DNA of 64,000 nt, taken from positions 2,933,136 to 2,997,135 of the forward strand of contig OX638355.1 of the NCBI GenBank assembly GCA_951813285.1, written 5' to 3'. A program made the position numbers and the translations under genes. The notes beneath the pieces were generated by a model that ran no database searches, was not told the DNA's origin, and saw only the letters and a program-made list of their open reading frames with translations. This document shows positions 46,381-54,932 of the stretch, piece by piece. Source of the stretch: Terriglobia bacterium (GTDB lineage: Bacteria > Acidobacteriota > Terriglobia > Versatilivoradales > Versatilivoraceae). Each line of letters opens with the position of its first letter. Within the stretch, counting starts at the first letter, position 1.

Positions 46381-48090
46381 ATGAAGAGATGGACGGCCTG
46401 GGTCTTGCTGCTGGGGGCAGGGTGTTGGTGGAGGCCCGGTCAGGATGCCGGCTTCGAATCCTTCGCCGAGACTTACGTGGAGGAACTGTTGGCCATGAGG
46501 CCCGAATGGGCCACCCAGCTGGGAGATCACCGCTACGACCACCGCCTCAACGATTATTCCCGGGAGGGAGTGAATCGCGACCTCGCTTTTCAGCGCCAAT
46601 CTCTCCGGAAGCTCGAGGGCACGGATCCGGCTCGGCTCAGCGAAGTCAATCGGGTGGACTACCGGATTCTGAAGGCCAATATCGAGTCGATGATTTTTCG
46701 ACTGGAGGATCTGAAGGAATACCAGTGGAATCCCATGGTTTACAACGTGGGCAGTGCCGTCTATTCCCTGGTGGCCCGTGAGTTTGCACCCTTGCCGGAA
46801 CGAATGGCCAGCCTGCGAAAAAGACTTGAGTCGGTTCCGGCGGTGGTCATGGCGGCCAAGGCCAATCTGCGCAGTCCGCCCAGGATCCATACCGAGACCG
46901 CGATCCAGCAGAATCGGGGAACCCTGCGCCTCATCGACGAGGGGTTGCAGCCCTATCTGCAGCGGATGCCCGACCTGGAGGAGTCGTTCGTCCAGGCTCG
47001 GCGGAGAGCCGTCGAGGCCCTGGAGGAGTATGGCCGATGGCTGGAAGAGGATCTGCTCCCCGGAGCGAAGGGAGACTTCCGGCTGGGGGAACGGCTGTTC
47101 AGAGCCAAGCTCAGGCACACGCTGGAATCGGAAATGTCCCTGGAAGAAATCCGCGGAGCCGCCCTGCAGGATCTGAAACGTACCCGCGAAGACCTTTTCG
47201 CCACCGCCGGTCGACTCTACCCTCAGCTCTTCCCCGACAGCAGTCCGCCGCCGGACCCGAAATCCGTGGTCGGAGAGGTGCTGGGCAGGCTGGCCGATTC
47301 CCATCCGGACAATGAAACCATTGTGGAGAAGGCACGGCAGTCCATGGACCAGGTGACCCGATTCACCCGGGAGCAGGAGTTGGTGACGGTACCCCAGGAG
47401 CCTATCCGGATCATCGTGATGCCGGAGTTCCAGCGCGGCGTGGCCGTGGCCTACTGTGATTCTCCAGGACCGCTGGAGACTCGGGGTGAGACCTTCTACG
47501 CCATCTCTCCGACCCCTGCAGACTGGCCGCCCGATCGAGTAAGGTCGTTTTTCAGGGAGTACAATGACTATATGTTGCAGGAGTTGACCATCCACGAGGC
47601 CACTCCGGGCCACTACCTCCAAATCGCCCATTCGAACCGGTTCCGGGCGCCGACCCGGATTCGGGCGGTCTTTACCAGTGGAACCTTTGTGGAGGGGTGG
47701 GCGACCTATGCCGAGCAGCTAATGGCGGAAAAGGGCTTTGGCGGTCCGGCCGTCAAGATGCAACAGTTGAAGATGCGCCTGCGGCTGATCATCAATGCCA
47801 TCATCGATCAACAGGTCCATGCCGGCAGCATGGGACGGGAAGAGGCCATGGATCTGATGATGAACGAGGGCTTCCAGGAAGAGGGAGAGGCAGCCGGCAA
47901 ATGGCGCAGGGCGTGCCTGACCTCGGCCCAGCTCTCGACCTACTATGTGGGCAACCGTGAAATCAATGCCATTCGAGAGGCTTACGAAGCCAGGCAGGGT
48001 CCCTTGAAGGACTTCAAGGCCTTTCACGACCGACTGCTGTCCTTTGGGTCGCCGGCTCCCAGGTATGTCCGGGAATTGATGGGTCTTTGA
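46381..48090 (+). CDS. DUF885 family exported zinc peptidase-like protein
   Basis: The start at 46381 gives 569 residues and a short lipoprotein-like leader (WVLLLGAGC). The body is helical and matches DUF885 (collagenase-like, M3-related), with the metal motif HEATPGH at 405-411 and the following FVEGWATYAEQL. Such proteins are probably peptidases outside the cytoplasm. Substrates are unknown. The promoter should lie in the shared gap with sppA. Confidence 0.82.
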   Translation: MKRWTAWVLLLGAGCWWRPGQDAGFESFAETYVEELLAMRPEWATQLGDHRYDHRLNDYSREGVNRDLAFQRQSLRKLEGTDPARLSEVNRVDYRILKANIESMIFRLEDLKEYQWNPMVYNVGSAVYSLVAREFAPLPERMASLRKRLESVPAVVMAAKANLRSPPRIHTETAIQQNRGTLRLIDEGLQPYLQRMPDLEESFVQARRRAVEALEEYGRWLEEDLLPGAKGDFRLGERLFRAKLRHTLESEMSLEEIRGAALQDLKRTREDLFATAGRLYPQLFPDSSPPPDPKSVVGEVLGRLADSHPDNETIVEKARQSMDQVTRFTREQELVTVPQEPIRIIVMPEFQRGVAVAYCDSPGPLETRGETFYAISPTPADWPPDRVRSFFREYNDYMLQELTIHEATPGHYLQIAHSNRFRAPTRIRAVFTSGTFVEGWATYAEQLMAEKGFGGPAVKMQQLKMRLRLIINAIIDQQVHAGSMGREEAMDLMMNEGFQEEGEAAGKWRRACLTSAQLSTYYVGNREINAIREAYEARQGPLKDFKAFHDRLLSFGSPAPRYVRELMGL

Positions 48091-48225
48091 GGAAGGCCCG
48101 GGTTTCGGAAGAGATCGGTGACGCCGGCAGGCGTTGGGTCCGCCTCCGGAAGCCGGCGTGCGCAGGCGGCTTGACCCGGATAATTGGACCGGCAGGCTGA
48201 AAGTTTCAGGATTGAAGGAGCCTCC

Positions 48226-49233
48226 ATGATTCCTCTATCGGAAAGACTCAGGCAGCCGAAACCTCTCCTTTTTGACGGGGGATTCGGCTCACAACTGTTC
48301 GCCAGAGGGATTGAGCTTCCCAACAGCTGTGTGGCCAACGAGTTACATCCCGAAGATGTCATCGGAATCCACAGCGCCTACATCGAAGCCGGAGCTGATG
48401 CCATCGGCACCAACACCTTCGTGGGATCCACCCTGCACCTCAAGATGGCCGGAAAAGACCCCACCGGGTGCGACCGGCTGGCCAGGGCCGCGGTGGAGCA
48501 TGCCAAGGCCGCGGTCGAGAGAAGTGAAAAGGAGACCTACATCGCGGGATCCTTGGGACCTTCCCCGGGAGCCATCGAAGCCGACAGCGGCGACACCAGC
48601 TTTGGAATCGCCAACCACCTGGCGAGAGAAGCCCACCGAAGACTGGCAGGGGCTCTGGCCGAAGGCGGCGTCGATTTCTTCTGCATCGAGACCATGTTTT
48701 CAGCCAGGGAGGCGGCCGTTGCTGTCGACGTGGTACGCCGCTTCGGGCTTCCAGTGGCCGTCAACCTCACTTACAAGTACACCCTGGACCGCAACAGCGG
48801 CAAGGTGACCTACAGGACGGACTGGGGACACTCGGCTCTGGATCTGCTGGAAGTTTTTTCGTCGGGTGAGTATTCGGGCGGGGACAATTTGCTGGAGCAC
48901 GTGGATTTGCTCGGCCTCAACTGCGGCGCCGAACCCCGGCGGGAGGAGCATACAGGCATGCCTTATGCCATTCAGGGAGTGAGGGAGTTGCGGGAGGCCA
49001 TGGCTTCCAGAGGGATGGAACCGAAACGGATGATGGCCTACCCCAACGCGGGGATGCCGCAACTGGACGACCAACTCAGGAGTTACTACACCCAGACCCC
49101 CGAGGAAATGGCCGGCCATCTGCCCGGCCTTCTGAAGGAGGGAGCCTACTTTATCGGAGGGTGCTGCGGCACCACTCCGGCCCACATCCAGGCCTTCCGC
49201 TCGGCGCTGGAGGCTTCTGAACAGACGAACTAG
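48226..49233 (+). CDS. Homocysteine S-methyltransferase family protein
   Basis: The ATG at 48226 follows AAGGAG, giving 335 residues. A barrel with LFDGGFGSQLF at the start and the zinc ligands Cys in LNCGAE and Cys-Cys in GGCCGTTP. The family transfers a methyl group to homocysteine from betaine, S-methylmethionine or methylated corrinoid. It is a stand-alone Hcy-binding domain without the B12 domain of MetH, so its donor is open. Confidence 0.88.
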   Translation: MIPLSERLRQPKPLLFDGGFGSQLFARGIELPNSCVANELHPEDVIGIHSAYIEAGADAIGTNTFVGSTLHLKMAGKDPTGCDRLARAAVEHAKAAVERSEKETYIAGSLGPSPGAIEADSGDTSFGIANHLAREAHRRLAGALAEGGVDFFCIETMFSAREAAVAVDVVRRFGLPVAVNLTYKYTLDRNSGKVTYRTDWGHSALDLLEVFSSGEYSGGDNLLEHVDLLGLNCGAEPRREEHTGMPYAIQGVRELREAMASRGMEPKRMMAYPNAGMPQLDDQLRSYYTQTPEEMAGHLPGLLKEGAYFIGGCCGTTPAHIQAFRSALEASEQTN

Positions 49234-49443
49234 CGAGGCCTCAGTGCAGATCGGCAAGCAGTGGATTGTTGATTGCTGATTTCCGATTGGGCAGTTTTGA
49301 CGGCTGATTTCGCCTCATATCCAAAATCTACAATCCACAATCCGCAATGTCTGCATGATTATTGCCGCCACCGGCTGCAGGGAGCCGTTCCCGCCTTGGC
49401 TGGACTCCGTTGGGGAAAGGGGAAAGTCCGGGCCGAGCGCCGG

Positions 49444-50316
49444 TCATCCGCTCCCCTGGCGGAACCGGTTTTCCCATTGACGCCACTCCGGAAAGCCCAG
49501 CAGTTGATCCAGTTCCTCGAATGAGGCCAGGTCGTCCAGGTATTCTTCGGGTGAGACCCGGTCTTTCAGCTTCGACAGGGTGCGTTCCATGGCTCGGACC
49601 GAAGCCATCAGGGCGGTCAAGGCGTAGGCGAGGACCTTGTACCCCAGGGTCTGGAGCTGCTCGAGGGGGAGCAGAGGAGTTTTTCCCCTTTCGACCAGGT
49701 TGATCATGAGCGGCTTGTCAAAGGCAGCGCCAATTCGTTCGATCTGATCGACGGTGGTGGGGGCTTCGATAAAGATGATGTCAGCTCCCGCCTGCTGGTA
49801 GAGCTGTCCTCGGCGAATGGCATCATCGAATCCGGTGACCGCAATGGCATCGGTGCGGGCAATGATCAGAAATCCGTCGCTGCGCCTGGCGGCCACAGCC
49901 GCCTCCAGCTTGCTCACCATCTCCGCGGCTTCAACCAACTGCTTTCCCGGCGTGTGGCCGCACTTCTTGGGAATCAGTTGATCCTCCAGTTGGATGGCCT
50001 GGGCTCCGGCCGCCTCGTATTCCACCACGGTCCGGCGCACATTCACCACTCCGCCGAATCCGGTATCGGCATCCGCCAGGACGGGGATGTTGACGCTGCG
50101 GACCAGATGGTGCAACCGCTCCAGCATCTCGGAAAAGGAGATCAGGCCCGCGTCGGGGAGGCCCAGGTGAGAGGCGGAGTGCCCGTATCCGGAGAGATAG
50201 ACGGCTTCAAAGCCGCAACGCTCCACCACTTTGGCGGAGACCATGTCGTAACAGGCGGGGACCAGCAAGGGTTGGGGAAGCGCCAGGCGCTGCTTGAGAG
50301 TGGTCGAGCCCACCAC
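49444..50316 (-). CDS. Isocitrate lyase/PEP mutase family protein
   Basis: 290 residues forming the family barrel, with DADTGFGG for the metal, the active-site loop KKCGH, and IARTDA. The KKCGH loop with this length suits lyases for oxaloacetate, 2-methylisocitrate or related acids. Substrates are not certain. GTG at 50316 or the next GTG at 50313 starts it. The second has better spacing from the GAGGA upstream. It follows the DUF2911-like gene by 6 bases on the same strand. Confidence 0.88.
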   Translation of the reverse strand: MVGSTTLKQRLALPQPLLVPACYDMVSAKVVERCGFEAVYLSGYGHSASHLGLPDAGLISFSEMLERLHHLVRSVNIPVLADADTGFGGVVNVRRTVVEYEAAGAQAIQLEDQLIPKKCGHTPGKQLVEAAEMVSKLEAAVAARRSDGFLIIARTDAIAVTGFDDAIRRGQLYQQAGADIIFIEAPTTVDQIERIGAAFDKPLMINLVERGKTPLLPLEQLQTLGYKVLAYALTALMASVRAMERTLSKLKDRVSPEEYLDDLASFEELDQLLGFPEWRQWENRFRQGSG

Positions 50317-50322
50317 GATTCC

Positions 50323-50841
50323 TCAGGCTTCGGGAGTCGGAAGAGAGAGAATCCCCTCGACCGTTCTGGGTCCGAAGGCCACCGAGAGAATCAGTTTTCC
50401 ATGGGTGGCGCCGTGCCCGCTGGTCAAGTCCAGATTCAGGTGGTGGGCCTGGTGTCCTCCCTTGGCCGAGCGGCTCTCGAGGGGAAATCCCCGGCTTGGA
50501 CCCTGCTGGCCTCCGGACCCTTCCGGGGCCTTGGGAATAAGCATCAGGGTCCATTCGTCGGCGGTGATGGCTTTGGCCCGGAGGTCGTACTGCCCGGTCG
50601 ACACCTTCACTCCCGAGATTTCGATTTCTCCGTCGATCTCCAGGGTCGCGCGTCCGCAATGAAAGACAAACCCCTCCTTGACATCGGCCATGTGCTCCGC
50701 GTTGTAGGGGAGGGTGAAGTAGCTCAGCTTGAGCTGAACGCCCTGGGCATTGGCGCCGACCGTCTTGCGGATATGGGGGTGAGCCAGAACCAACCCCGCC
50801 AGGGTAGAGAGCAACGCAACCGACAAGGCAATCTTTTTCAT
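50323..50841 (-). CDS. Exported DUF2911-like protein
   Basis: 172 residues with a clear signal peptide (KKIALSVALLSTLAGLVLA). The mature part has the pattern of DUF2911: TGQYDLRAK and ADEWTLMLIPK, beta-rich with a GPRTVEG tail. The function is unknown. It is followed by the lyase gene after 6 bases and may be cotranscribed. Confidence 0.65.
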   Translation of the reverse strand: MKKIALSVALLSTLAGLVLAHPHIRKTVGANAQGVQLKLSYFTLPYNAEHMADVKEGFVFHCGRATLEIDGEIEISGVKVSTGQYDLRAKAITADEWTLMLIPKAPEGSGGQQGPSRGFPLESRSAKGGHQAHHLNLDLTSGHGATHGKLILSVAFGPRTVEGILSLPTPEA

Positions 50842-50902
50842 GGGGAACTTCCTTTCGTCAGCCGGGAGTGGATTGGATCGAAATTCGGGCTATATGCCGA
50901 CC

Positions 50903-51211
50903 TTAGTCGTCGTTGGACTTGTCTTCGTCCTCCTTGTACATGTAGCGGATTCCGTGTTTGAAGACCAGCAGATTGGGTTCCGGGTCGCGGTTGAACTTGA
51001 TGCAATTGCGGTCGTACCACTCGATGACCCCTTGCATCCGTTCTCCGTCGTGGAAGACCAGCACCATGGGCGTCCGGTTCTGCATCTGTTTCAGGTAGTA
51101 GAAGCATTCGGCGTTGGTCTGCTCCGGAGGACTGGGTCGCTTCTTCTGCGATCGCACGGTCATCTTGTCTTTGATGTCCGACAGCGACGGACGGATGAGC
51201 CGACGATTCAT
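50903..51211 (-). CDS. hfq: Hfq-like RNA chaperone (Sm fold)
   Basis: GGGAGGAGG precedes the ATG at 51211, giving 102 residues. An Sm1-like segment (MVLVFHDGERMQGVIEWYD) and the Sm2-like VFKHGIRYM resemble the VYKHAIS motif of Hfq. The basic N-terminal arm and acidic C-terminal tail (YKEDEDKSNDD) differ from the usual Hfq. The core should form a ring binding small RNAs and mRNAs. The RNA-contact residues are not identical to those of E. coli Hfq, so function should be tested. Confidence 0.75.
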   Translation of the reverse strand: MNRRLIRPSLSDIKDKMTVRSQKKRPSPPEQTNAECFYYLKQMQNRTPMVLVFHDGERMQGVIEWYDRNCIKFNRDPEPNLLVFKHGIRYMYKEDEDKSNDD

Positions 51212-51511
51212 CGAAAATCCTCCTCCCGGCTTTACCTGGGTTGTGTGCGGAGTCACGGCAACCCGATTGACCCGCCGCCAGGTTTCGACCTTGTCAAGAG
51301 AACTCAAGTCTTCCGCGTTCCGATGGGGACTTGGAAACCTGCGATCACTTCAGGACGGACAATAGTAAACTCAATGGCTGGCCAACGGCGGTTGTCGAAA
51401 CACGGACCCGCAGGGTCTTACAAGGTGGCCTGTGAGCGTCAAGATTGAGCGTAGTTTAGCACGGGCACCACTTCGCCACAAGTCCCAAGACAGTCCCAAG
51501 AAGCCCCGTAT
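51212..51511. other. Intergenic stretch between hfq-like and holB
   Basis: No gene is supported. The hfq-like promoter should be in the right part (the gene is on the minus strand). The left end of holB lies beyond. A short direct repeat, acaagtcccaagacagtccc, occurs near 51478-51497. No terminator was recognised. Confidence 0.45.
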
Positions 51512-52516
51512 TCAGGTTGGGGCCGTGCCGCTCACGCCGCTCAGTCTGAACAGGAATCGGTCCAGAGCCAGCGACTTGTTGAGATTGCGCCCCAGTCCCT
51601 TCATCAAGTGGTCGAGCGAGCCGACGGCATCGACGATCCGTTCGAAAGTCAGGGCAGAGCCGATTTCGGCCAGCTCCGAATGCAGGTCGAGGTTGGTGAG
51701 GTTTTCGGGGGGCGCGCCCTGTTGAATCAGCAGCAGGTCGCGCAGCAGGTCGTAAAGGACGCCCGTCTTGAACTCGAATTGTCCCTTCTGCCTGGCGGAG
51801 GCAAGAGGCTCGGTGATTTGTAGAGCCTGACGATAGGACAAGGCGCCGGTGCAGGCTCGAATCGCCTCCAACATTTCGCGTCGGGCCTCACGGTACTGTT
51901 GCAGATCCAGATTCAAGGCCTTTCCGAGGCTTCCCCTGGAGATCCGTCCCACCAGAGGCAGGTCCCGGGTTGGGTAGATCGACCGTTGCTGGAGGATGCT
52001 CTCCAACTCCGCCGGAGAGAAGGGATAGAACTGGATGCGCTGGCAGCGGGACCGGAGAGTGCCGGGAAGATCGTTGGGAGAATCGGTGACCAGGATGAGC
52101 AAGGAGGTCTCCGGCGGTTCCTCCAGGGTCTTGAGAAGGGCGTTGGCGGCCTCCAGCCGCAGTCGGTGGGCTTGATCGATCACAAAGACGCGGCGGCGGC
52201 CTTCAAAGGGTTTGAAAAAAACCTCGCGGATCAGATCCCTCATCTGATCGATCTTGATGAAGGCGCCGTCGGGCGCATAGGTTCGAACGTCGGGGTGAAC
52301 CCCCTGCTCGATCTTGCGGCAGCTCCCGCATTCGTCGCAGAAATCATTCTGCAGTTTCTGGCAGTTGGCCGCCTTGGACAGGAAGTGGGCCAGGGTGCCC
52401 TTGCCGACTCCCGCGATGCCTGCAAACAGCAGCGACGAAGGCAGGCGGCCGTCGGAAAGACTCTGCCTCATCAGGTCCCGCACGGGGGCATTCCCCAGAA
52501 AATCACTCCACGCCAT
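51512..52516 (-). CDS. holB: DNA polymerase III subunit delta'
   Basis: 334 residues with the clamp-loader AAA+ fold: Walker A-like GIAGVGKGT, a four-cysteine zinc site (CQKLQNDFCDECGSC), and the SRC arginine-finger motif in LRSRCQRIQF. It works with the tau/delta subunits in the sliding clamp loader. Its start overlaps the tmk stop by 14 bases, the usual tmk-holB order. Confidence 0.94.
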   Translation of the reverse strand: MAWSDFLGNAPVRDLMRQSLSDGRLPSSLLFAGIAGVGKGTLAHFLSKAANCQKLQNDFCDECGSCRKIEQGVHPDVRTYAPDGAFIKIDQMRDLIREVFFKPFEGRRRVFVIDQAHRLRLEAANALLKTLEEPPETSLLILVTDSPNDLPGTLRSRCQRIQFYPFSPAELESILQQRSIYPTRDLPLVGRISRGSLGKALNLDLQQYREARREMLEAIRACTGALSYRQALQITEPLASARQKGQFEFKTGVLYDLLRDLLLIQQGAPPENLTNLDLHSELAEIGSALTFERIVDAVGSLDHLMKGLGRNLNKSLALDRFLFRLSGVSGTAPT

Positions 52517-53225
52517 CGCACCTGTTCCCTGGAAGAAAGGGCGATATCAGCCCCAGGACTTCTTTGTGCAACTGCTCGATGGTCTGGCTTCCGTTCAGGA
52601 CCCGGACCCGGTTGGGCTCCCGCGCCGCAATCTGCAGGTATCCTTCCCGGACGCGCCGGAAGAAATCCAGAGACTCCGCCTCGAATCGTAGAAATTCAGC
52701 CTCAAATCGATCATCGTTATCGCCGAGAAATGGCAAGCTAAGCTGAGGGGACTGCCGATTTCTGGCCTCGGATCGCCTGTTCCTGTCGCTAGCCCGGCTC
52801 CGAGCGAGTGAAGGTTCAATATCGATCAGCACTGTCACGTCCGGCTTCCTGCCGTGGATGACCATGCGGTCGAGAGTCTCAACCAGCGCGAGATCCAGCC
52901 CGAGGCCATATCCCTGGTAGGCGGCGCTGGCATCCGCAAAACGGTCGCACAGGACCCATTTGCCCTCTGATAGAGCCGGAATGATTTTCTTATGAAGGTT
53001 CTGATTCCGGTCTGTGTAAAAGAGCAATAGTTTGCTTAGAGGATCCAACTCCTTGTTTAGGGAGCCAAGCAGGAGTTCCCGTATCCATTCACCTGCTGGT
53101 GTGCTTCCGGGTTCCCGAAGGACGGCCACCTGGATGTCGCGTTGGGTCAGGTAGTCGGCCAGCAGCCGCACCTGGGTGGTTTTGCCGCAGCCGTCCAACC
53201 CCTCGAAGGAAATGAATGGAGGCAT
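52503..53225 (-). CDS. tmk: Thymidylate kinase
   Basis: 240 residues, longer than the typical 200-215. P-loop FEGLDGCGKTTQ, the DRF/ADASAAYQG nucleotide-binding segment, and the LID region. An insert of about 20 residues after ARSRASDRN (RRSEARNRQSPQLS and LPFLGDNDDRF) is unusual. It phosphorylates dTMP. The ATG at 53225 has no strong ribosome site. Upstream open frame is not family-like. Confidence 0.92.
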   Translation of the reverse strand: MPPFISFEGLDGCGKTTQVRLLADYLTQRDIQVAVLREPGSTPAGEWIRELLLGSLNKELDPLSKLLLFYTDRNQNLHKKIIPALSEGKWVLCDRFADASAAYQGYGLGLDLALVETLDRMVIHGRKPDVTVLIDIEPSLARSRASDRNRRSEARNRQSPQLSLPFLGDNDDRFEAEFLRFEAESLDFFRRVREGYLQIAAREPNRVRVLNGSQTIEQLHKEVLGLISPFLPGNRCDGVE

Positions 53226-53448
53226 GAAAAAACCAGGGTTCAAGCCCGGCCCCCGGGGCCGGGATCCTTGGCAAAATAGCACAAAGGCGGCGGTTCCAAC
53301 AAGGCACGTCCGCCCCTGCCCGTCCGCCCGCGGCGGTGTTTGGAAATAGACTGGAACTTGAGGTAAGATGGCCCCTTTTTGAGGCGGCGGGACGGATCGT
53401 ACAGGGCAAAGCAGGGCATTCCAGGCAAGGGTCGCCCCCCTGACGGGC

Positions 53449-53608
53449 GGACCATACGGAAGCAAAACAATCGGGAATCGATAGTCCTTTCCCGACCTTG
53501 GTATCCCGTCGCGGTTAACCTCAACGCCTTAGTGGCCCTTCGTCGTTCTTCGTGGCCCTTCGTGGATAACTCTTTTTCTTTTGTCTTTTTTCGTTTGTTT
53601 CAGGTAAG
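53449..53608 (-). repeat. Dispersed 'cacgaagg' repeat module, copy 4 (inverted) with junction
   Basis: On the minus strand it starts cttacctgaaac, passes atccacgaagggccacgaag and gttaaccgcgacgggatacc, and ends ttgcttccgtatggtccgcc. The shared junction continues to 53419 (gggggcgacccttgcctgg). It lies in the 427-base gap between the divergent tmk and yggS genes. Confidence 0.85.
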
Positions 53609-53652
53609 TGTCGCCTTCGGTCGGGATCGGGTTTGGCGGGAGCTTCAAGCGG

Positions 53653-54351
53653 ATGGATGTCATCGCTGGAAGGGTTCAGCGGGTGATGGAGACGGTTGCC
53701 GATGCGGCGCTGAAGTCGGGCCGCCGTCCGGAGGCGGTGCGGCTGATGGCGGTGTCCAAGCTGGTGGATGCAGGCCGGATCCGCCAGGCGCTGGCCGCCG
53801 GCGTGGACTGCCTGGGGGAGAATCGGGTTCAGGAGGCCCAGTCGAAGAAGGCGCGTCTGGCGGGACTGGATTTCGAGTATCATTTGATCGGCCCCCTTCA
53901 GAGCAACAAGGTCAACCGCGCCGTGGCCACCTTCGATTGGATCCAGACTGTTGACCGCCTCGATCTGGCCAGGCGGATCGACCGGTCGGCGGCTCGACTG
54001 GGGAAGACGGTTTCGGTACTGATCGAGGTCAATATCGGAAGAGAGCCGCAAAAGGCCGGGGTGGCGGAAGAGGAGTTGGAAGAACTGGCCGGACAACTGG
54101 TCGACCTGGACTCCATCTCGGTTCAGGGACTGATGGCCATTCCGCCCTTTTGGGAGGATGGCGAAGCCGTGCGGCCCTATTTTCGGAAATTGAGGCAGTG
54201 CTTCGACCGGCTGGCAAGCCTTCGTCTGCCCAAGGTCCACATGAGGGTACTGTCCATGGGGATGAGCCACGATTATTCCGTGGCCATTGAGGAAGGATCC
54301 AGCATGGTTCGGGTAGGCACGGCCATCTTCGGGCGCCGCCCACCCGCCTGA
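53653..54351 (+). CDS. yggS: PLP homeostasis protein (YggS/PROSC family)
   Basis: 232 residues with the PLP barrel. VSKLVD contains the PLP lysine, FGEN-type motif is GENRVQE, and HLIGPLQSNK and SMGMSHDY are conserved. It controls free PLP and amino acid balance. The start at 53653 is chosen by alignment with the family. A methionine 15 codons earlier is less likely. Two small membrane protein genes follow. Confidence 0.94.
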   Translation: MDVIAGRVQRVMETVADAALKSGRRPEAVRLMAVSKLVDAGRIRQALAAGVDCLGENRVQEAQSKKARLAGLDFEYHLIGPLQSNKVNRAVATFDWIQTVDRLDLARRIDRSAARLGKTVSVLIEVNIGREPQKAGVAEEELEELAGQLVDLDSISVQGLMAIPPFWEDGEAVRPYFRKLRQCFDRLASLRLPKVHMRVLSMGMSHDYSVAIEEGSSMVRVGTAIFGRRPPA

Positions 54352-54365
54352 AGCACTGGTGACGG

Positions 54366-54743
54366 ATGAATTCCAGGTTCTTGAATGCAGTGCTGGTTGG
54401 TCTCGGAGGACTCGTCATTCCGGGATTGGGCCATTTGATTCTAGGGAAGTGGGTGCGCTCCCTTCTGTTTGCCTTTCCCATCCTCCTGTTGTTCGGGCTG
54501 GGGCTGAGCCTGGGGGGCAAGCTGCATACTTTGGCGGCCGAGCAGTTTATCGAATTCGTATTTCTCTTTGCCGACCTCGGAATCGGACTTCTTTACTTTC
54601 TGGCCAAGTTTTGGGGTTTCGGCGCAGGTAACCTGGAGAACCAGTCATTCGACTACGGGACGACCTATCTGGCCGTGGCCGGGCTGCTCAACCTGCTGGC
54701 CGCTCTCAACGCCTACGACATCGCCGTGGGCCGGAAAAGTTGA
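54366..54743 (+). CDS. Small membrane protein, DUF6677-like
   Basis: 125 residues with three hydrophobic segments. The start reads VLVGLGGLVIPGLGHLILGKW, typical of the family and of TM2-type proteins, and ends TYLAVAGLLNLLAALNAYDIA. The family is largely acidobacterial. The function is unknown. It starts 14 bases after yggS. Confidence 0.75.
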   Translation: MNSRFLNAVLVGLGGLVIPGLGHLILGKWVRSLLFAFPILLLFGLGLSLGGKLHTLAAEQFIEFVFLFADLGIGLLYFLAKFWGFGAGNLENQSFDYGTTYLAVAGLLNLLAALNAYDIAVGRKS

Positions 54744-54744
54744 C

Positions 54745-54921
54745 ATGGTGATTTCACACTTTGCGGCTTTGGCGATTTTCGCCTTCTGCGTTTCGATCGT
54801 CTTTGCCCTCAGCAGCAAGGAGACTCCCCGAGAGCGGGTGCGTTACGGCGTTGTCGTGTTCGTGATCTTTCTGGTGGTGTCCCTGGGCCTGGGTTGGCTG
54901 ATGGCTCCCTTTCCACGCTGA
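54745..54921 (+). CDS. Small membrane protein (58 residues)
   Basis: ATG 54745 begins one base after the previous stop. The 58 residues have two membrane helices (HFAALAIFAFCVSIVFAL and YGVVVFVIFLVVSLGLGWLM) separated by a basic loop (KETPRERVR). Coding is supported by tight spacing and a membrane pattern. No family is recognised. Confidence 0.65.
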   Translation: MVISHFAALAIFAFCVSIVFALSSKETPRERVRYGVVVFVIFLVVSLGLGWLMAPFPR

Positions 54922-54932
54922 ATCGCGGTGGC

